From Pseudomonadota bacterium (GTDB lineage: Bacteria > Desulfobacterota > JADFVX01): 9,193 nt of DNA. Under the pieces are notes generated by a model. The model worked only from the letters and a program-made list of their open reading frames with translations, searched no databases and was not told the DNA's origin. Both the position numbers and the translations under genes were made by a program. Shown here in pieces: positions 6,631 through 9,193 of the stretch (its first letter is position 1; each line of letters opens with the position of its first letter). The DNA lies in NCBI GenBank assembly GCA_015222755.1, contig JADFVX010000133.1, forward strand, positions 1-9,193, written 5' to 3'.

Positions 6631-7953
6631 CTAAAACCCCGCCTTAACCCACGCTTTCATAGCTTCAATCGACCGCCTGGCCGCCATAGCACGTTTTTCG
6701 CTCTTTTTCATACGCCTCCCCTTCATCCTTTCAACAGGTGGCAATAGACCGAAGTTGATATGCATGGGCTGAAAATGTTTCACATCAGCATCGGTGACAT
6801 GTTTGACCAGTCCACCCAGGCCTGTAAGCTCCGGCGGAGATACTGCTGTTCTTCCCTCAGCGACCTTTGCCGCATTGATACCGGCCAGTATCCCAGTTGC
6901 AGCTGACTCAATATATCCCTCCACGCCGGTGATCTGCCCGGCAAAGAGGATATCCGGCCTTTCCTTCATCTGAAGTGTTGCCGACAGGTGAGTCGGGGAG
7001 TTGATGTAGGTGTTGCGGTGCATACTCCCAAGCCTCAGGAACTCCGCATTTTCAAGCCCGGGAATCATTCGGAAGACGCGGCGTTGCTCCGGGTAGGTCA
7101 TCCTCGTCTGAAAGCCAACGATGTTGTACATGGAGGCACTTTTGTTCTCCTGACGAAGCTGTATGACGGCAAAGGCGCATTTACCTGTCCTGGGATCTTC
7201 GAGACCCACAGGCTTCATCGGCCCGAAGGAGAGTGTATCTTTGCCACGCCCTGCCATTACCTCTATAGGCATACAGCCCTCAAAAAATATCTCCTTCTCA
7301 AAATGCTTAGTCTTAAGCTGCTCGGCATTTACAAGCGCCTCCACAAAACCGTAGTATGTCTCCTCATCCATGGGACAGTTGATATAGTCATCATCTCCCT
7401 TGCCGTAGCGCGCTGCCCTGAATGCGATATCGAAACCGATGGAATCGGCATCTACGATGGGAGCAATGGCATCATAGAAGTAGAGATAGTCTTCACCTAT
7501 CAGCCTTCCTATGGACTGCGCAAAACTATCGGAGGTGAGCGGGCCTGTGGCGATTACAGTCACAGTGCCTTCACCGGCGGGAATGTCCGTCAGCTCATCC
7601 CTAATAATAGTAATATTGTCATTTGCCTCAATAGCCGAAGTAACGTAGTCCGAAAAGACCTCTCTGTCCACGGCCAGCGCCGAACCGGCAGGTACCTTTG
7701 CCGCCTCTGCCGCATCCATGAGCAGTGAGCCGAGCATACGCATCTCCTCCTTGAGCAGGCCCGGCGCAGTGCCCGGATCGTTTGAGCGCAGTGAATTACT
7801 GCATACAAGTTCCGCCAGGCCACTTTCCTTATGTGCCTCGGAATATTTTTTTGGCTTCATTTCGTAGAGGGTGACCTTAGCCCCTCTCATGGCCGCCTGC
7901 CAGGCCGCTTCACAACCGGCAAGTCCCCCGCCTACAACTGTTACTTTCTTCAA
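6631..7953 (-). CDS. trmFO: Methylenetetrahydrofolate--tRNA-(uracil-5-)-methyltransferase
   Basis: TrmFO uses 5,10-methylenetetrahydrofolate and FADH2 to make m5U54 in the T-loop of tRNAs. I take a TTG start at 7953 because AAGGTGA sits at ideal distance and the product then begins MKKVTVVGGGLAGCEAA, so the FAD-binding glycine motif is N-terminal as in the family; 440 residues is normal. The longer frame opens with TTG at 8001, lacks a Shine-Dalgarno and adds 16 unrelated residues. Catalytic-type cysteines are C51 in VCSNSLRSN and C227 in FEGCMPIEVMAGRG, matching the two cysteines known from Bacillus and Thermus enzymes. Other family blocks are SFGPMKPVGLEDPRTG (242-257), SPTHLSATLQ (319-328) and INFGLLPP (399-406). 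The C-terminus is basic (KGRRMKKSEKRAMAARR), suitable for tRNA contact. It appears monocistronic. Confidence 0.96.
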   Translation of the reverse strand: MKKVTVVGGGLAGCEAAWQAAMRGAKVTLYEMKPKKYSEAHKESGLAELVCSNSLRSNDPGTAPGLLKEEMRMLGSLLMDAAEAAKVPAGSALAVDREVFSDYVTSAIEANDNITIIRDELTDIPAGEGTVTVIATGPLTSDSFAQSIGRLIGEDYLYFYDAIAPIVDADSIGFDIAFRAARYGKGDDDYINCPMDEETYYGFVEALVNAEQLKTKHFEKEIFFEGCMPIEVMAGRGKDTLSFGPMKPVGLEDPRTGKCAFAVIQLRQENKSASMYNIVGFQTRMTYPEQRRVFRMIPGLENAEFLRLGSMHRNTYINSPTHLSATLQMKERPDILFAGQITGVEGYIESAATGILAGINAAKVAEGRTAVSPPELTGLGGLVKHVTDADVKHFQPMHINFGLLPPVERMKGRRMKKSEKRAMAARRSIEAMKAWVKAGF

Positions 7954-7957
7954 ATGT

Positions 7958-7964
7958 TCACCTT
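7958..7964 (-). promoter_or_regulatory. Shine-Dalgarno fixing the TTG start of trmFO
   Basis: AAGGTGA on the minus strand, with its GG core 7 nt before the TTG at 7953. No ATG or GTG lies between this site and the FAD-binding motif; the next Met (residue 22) falls after it. A possible -10 box, TCTAAT, lies at 7983-7978 without a convincing -35. Confidence 0.75.
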
Positions 7965-8003
7965 GTTTTAATAAGTTATTAGAGTTAAAGTTTGTCCACA
8001 AAA

Positions 8004-8034
8004 CACAAAAAAACTGATTCTCCCTTAGTGGGAG
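8004..8034 (-). terminator. Possible terminator formed by the left REP-like hairpin
   Basis: On the minus strand the CTCCC/GGGAG hairpin is followed, after six bases, by a seven-T run (8013-8007) and then more T/G-rich sequence. Lying between the thiolase stop and trmFO, it could separate the two transcripts. The stem is short and the gap before the T run is longer than usual. The remainder of 8121-8183 shows no recognisable signal. Confidence 0.35.
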
Positions 8035-8120
8035 GGGGCTGAGGGGAGGTGTGTATACGGCATTTTCTGCGCCTCAAACATATTCACCCTCACCCAGCCT
8101 CTCCCATCAAGGGAGAGGGG
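8019..8120. repeat. Inverted pair of REP-like hairpin elements between thiolase and trmFO
   Basis: Two related elements face each other. The right copy (8085-8120) has an 8-bp perfect stem, CCTCTCCC (8098-8105) with GGGAGAGG (8111-8118), around ATCAA, preceded by CACCCTCACCCAG. The left copy (8019-8050), reverse-complemented, reads as a diverged version with stem CTCCC/GGGAG (8020-8024, 8030-8034). The roughly 32-nt copies can also pair with each other across a 33-35-nt spacer. This resembles the paired (BIME-like) arrangement of REP elements, and CCCTCACCC...CTCTCCC-type repeats are scattered in many bacterial genomes. It could act as a transcription barrier, mRNA stabiliser or mobile remnant. 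Copy number in this genome cannot be judged here. Confidence 0.7.
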
Positions 8121-8183
8121 CTAAAACTCTCGGAGGGTTGTTCTCTCTGTACTTAATTCTTTTTTGAGGTGTAAAGATAAGGA

Positions 8184-9193
8184 TCAGACTCTCTCGACGA
8201 TGACCGAGCCACCCTGCCCGCCACCAATACAAAGCGTAGCCAATCCCAGATTGAGATTCCGGCGTTTCATCTCCCTCAGAAGGGTAAGAATGATGCGCGT
8301 GCCAGTAGAGCCAACTGGATGACCCAGCGCAATACCACCACCGTTGACATTCAACTTTGCACGGTCGATCTTGCCGATGGCTCGCTTGACACCAAAATGC
8401 TTCTCCGCAAATTCCTTCGAAGCAAAAGCCTTCTCACAAGCAATTACCTGCGCCGCAAAGGCCTCGTTTAGTTCAATAAGCTCCATATCTTTTAATTTCA
8501 GTCCCGTCTTTTTAAGGACATTGTAGGTAGAAAATACGGGCCCTAGCCCCATCCTTGCCGGATCGAGCCCGCCGTAGGCAAAACCTTTTATATATCCTAG
8601 TGGCTTATAGCCGAGAGCCTTTGCCTTCTTCTCCGTCATCACCAGTGCCATTGCCGCACCGTCTGTCAATTGAGATGCGTTGCCTGCCGTAACCGTGCCA
8701 TAATGCCTGTCAAAAACCGGTTTCAGCTTGCCAAGGGCCTCCATGGTCTGTCCCTCGCGAGGGCCGTTGTCCTTGTCAACTGCATTATAATCGGGAAATG
8801 GAAAGACAGGCACTATCTCCTCTGCGAGTTTTTCACGCCCTGCCACAACCCGCTGGTTGCTCATCAGAGCATATTCGTCCTGATCTTCACGTGATATATC
8901 AAACTCCTGTGCCAGTATCTCGGCAGTCTGTCCCATGTTCTTGCCGCATACGGGATCGGTCAGACCCAGCATGACGCCAATCACCGGTTTCAGGTGTGCA
9001 GGCCTTATCTGGGAGAATATGGACAGCCGCTGAGGGAGCGTCTTTGCCCTTTGAAAATTGGTGATTATATCCTGTAGTTCAGGCGCGAAATAAAAGGGTA
9101 TCTGGCTCATGGACTCCACACCGCCGGCAACAACTACCTCACTCTCACCAGCCACGATCTGTATGTATGCGCTGGTAATGGCCTGCATACCGG
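8184..9193 (-). CDS. Acetyl-CoA C-acyltransferase (FadI-type thiolase), N-terminus outside window
   Basis: Thiolases cleave 3-ketoacyl-CoA to acetyl-CoA and a shortened acyl-CoA in beta-oxidation, or run in reverse. The frame stays open to the right edge. The first in-window residues read (S)GMQAI, which in thiolases follows the acyl-accepting cysteine (C-x-S-G-M/L-Q-A), so the nucleophile codon lies just beyond the edge and the Met at 9188 is internal. Visible motifs, numbered from that Met: AGGVESMS (21-28), GTVTAGNASQLTDGAAA-like block (164-179), NEAFA (241-245), GGIALGHPVGSTG with catalytic H290, and the second active cysteine C320 in ATLCIGGGQGGS. The QRAKTLPQRLSIFSQIRP segment (46-63) resembles FadI rather than the shorter biosynthetic thiolases, implying about 430 residues in full. 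A FadJ/FadB-type partner, if any, is not in the window. Confidence 0.9.
   Translation of the reverse strand, partial: GMQAITSAYIQIVAGESEVVVAGGVESMSQIPFYFAPELQDIITNFQRAKTLPQRLSIFSQIRPAHLKPVIGVMLGLTDPVCGKNMGQTAEILAQEFDISREDQDEYALMSNQRVVAGREKLAEEIVPVFPFPDYNAVDKDNGPREGQTMEALGKLKPVFDRHYGTVTAGNASQLTDGAAMALVMTEKKAKALGYKPLGYIKGFAYGGLDPARMGLGPVFSTYNVLKKTGLKLKDMELIELNEAFAAQVIACEKAFASKEFAEKHFGVKRAIGKIDRAKLNVNGGGIALGHPVGSTGTRIILTLLREMKRRNLNLGLATLCIGGGQGGSVIVERV

Noticed and set aside
6988..7728. A 246-codon plus-strand open frame inside trmFO
   Set aside because: It is antisense to conserved trmFO motifs and shows no family resemblance, so I treat it as a shadow.

Overview
This window is ordinary bacterial chromosome of moderate G+C, densely coding and dominated by housekeeping metabolism. 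No rRNA, tRNA, CRISPR array, integrase or transposase is visible. Three features point to a deltaproteobacterium-like (Desulfobacterota or similar) or Nitrospirota-like genome: the separate PurS/PurQ/PurL form of FGAM synthase with a [4Fe-4S]-type PurF, the folate-dependent tRNA methyltransferase TrmFO, and a TatD-associated radical SAM protein. That placement is inference; the window holds no marker that fixes it.

Layout from left to right. Positions 1-320 (+) hold the C-terminal part of a TatD-linked radical SAM protein. It converges on a five-gene minus-strand operon read right to left: purS (5489-5247), purQ (5250-4552), purL (4534-2321), purF (2321-909) and pyrE (891-343). The operon ends in a rho-independent terminator whose stem-loop contains the last codons and stop of pyrE. 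purS/purQ and purL/purF overlap at their stop and start codons; purQ/purL and purF/pyrE are each 17 nt apart. A 209-nt divergent intergenic region (5490-5698) holds candidate promoters for the operon and for a plus-strand kinase-fold gene (5699-6445). After a 185-nt convergent gap come two more minus-strand genes: trmFO (7953-6631, TTG start) and the C-terminal three quarters of a FadI-type thiolase (from the right edge to 8184). The 230-nt gap between these two carries an inverted pair of REP-like G/C-rich hairpin elements.

How the genes work together. PurF makes phosphoribosylamine from PRPP and glutamine (step 1 of IMP synthesis). PurS, PurQ and PurL form the FGAM synthase complex (step 4). 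PyrE makes OMP from PRPP and orotate (UMP pathway). The operon therefore ties two PRPP-consuming nucleotide branches together. TrmFO (tRNA m5U54), the thiolase (fatty-acid beta-oxidation) and the kinase-like protein have no evident link to it.

I did not find a clear new multi-gene system. The least explained items are the orphan RIO/WaaP-like kinase-fold protein, which has no visible ribosome binding site, and the paired REP-like element. Three starts were corrected from the longest reading frames using Shine-Dalgarno position and family N-termini: purS, purF and trmFO.
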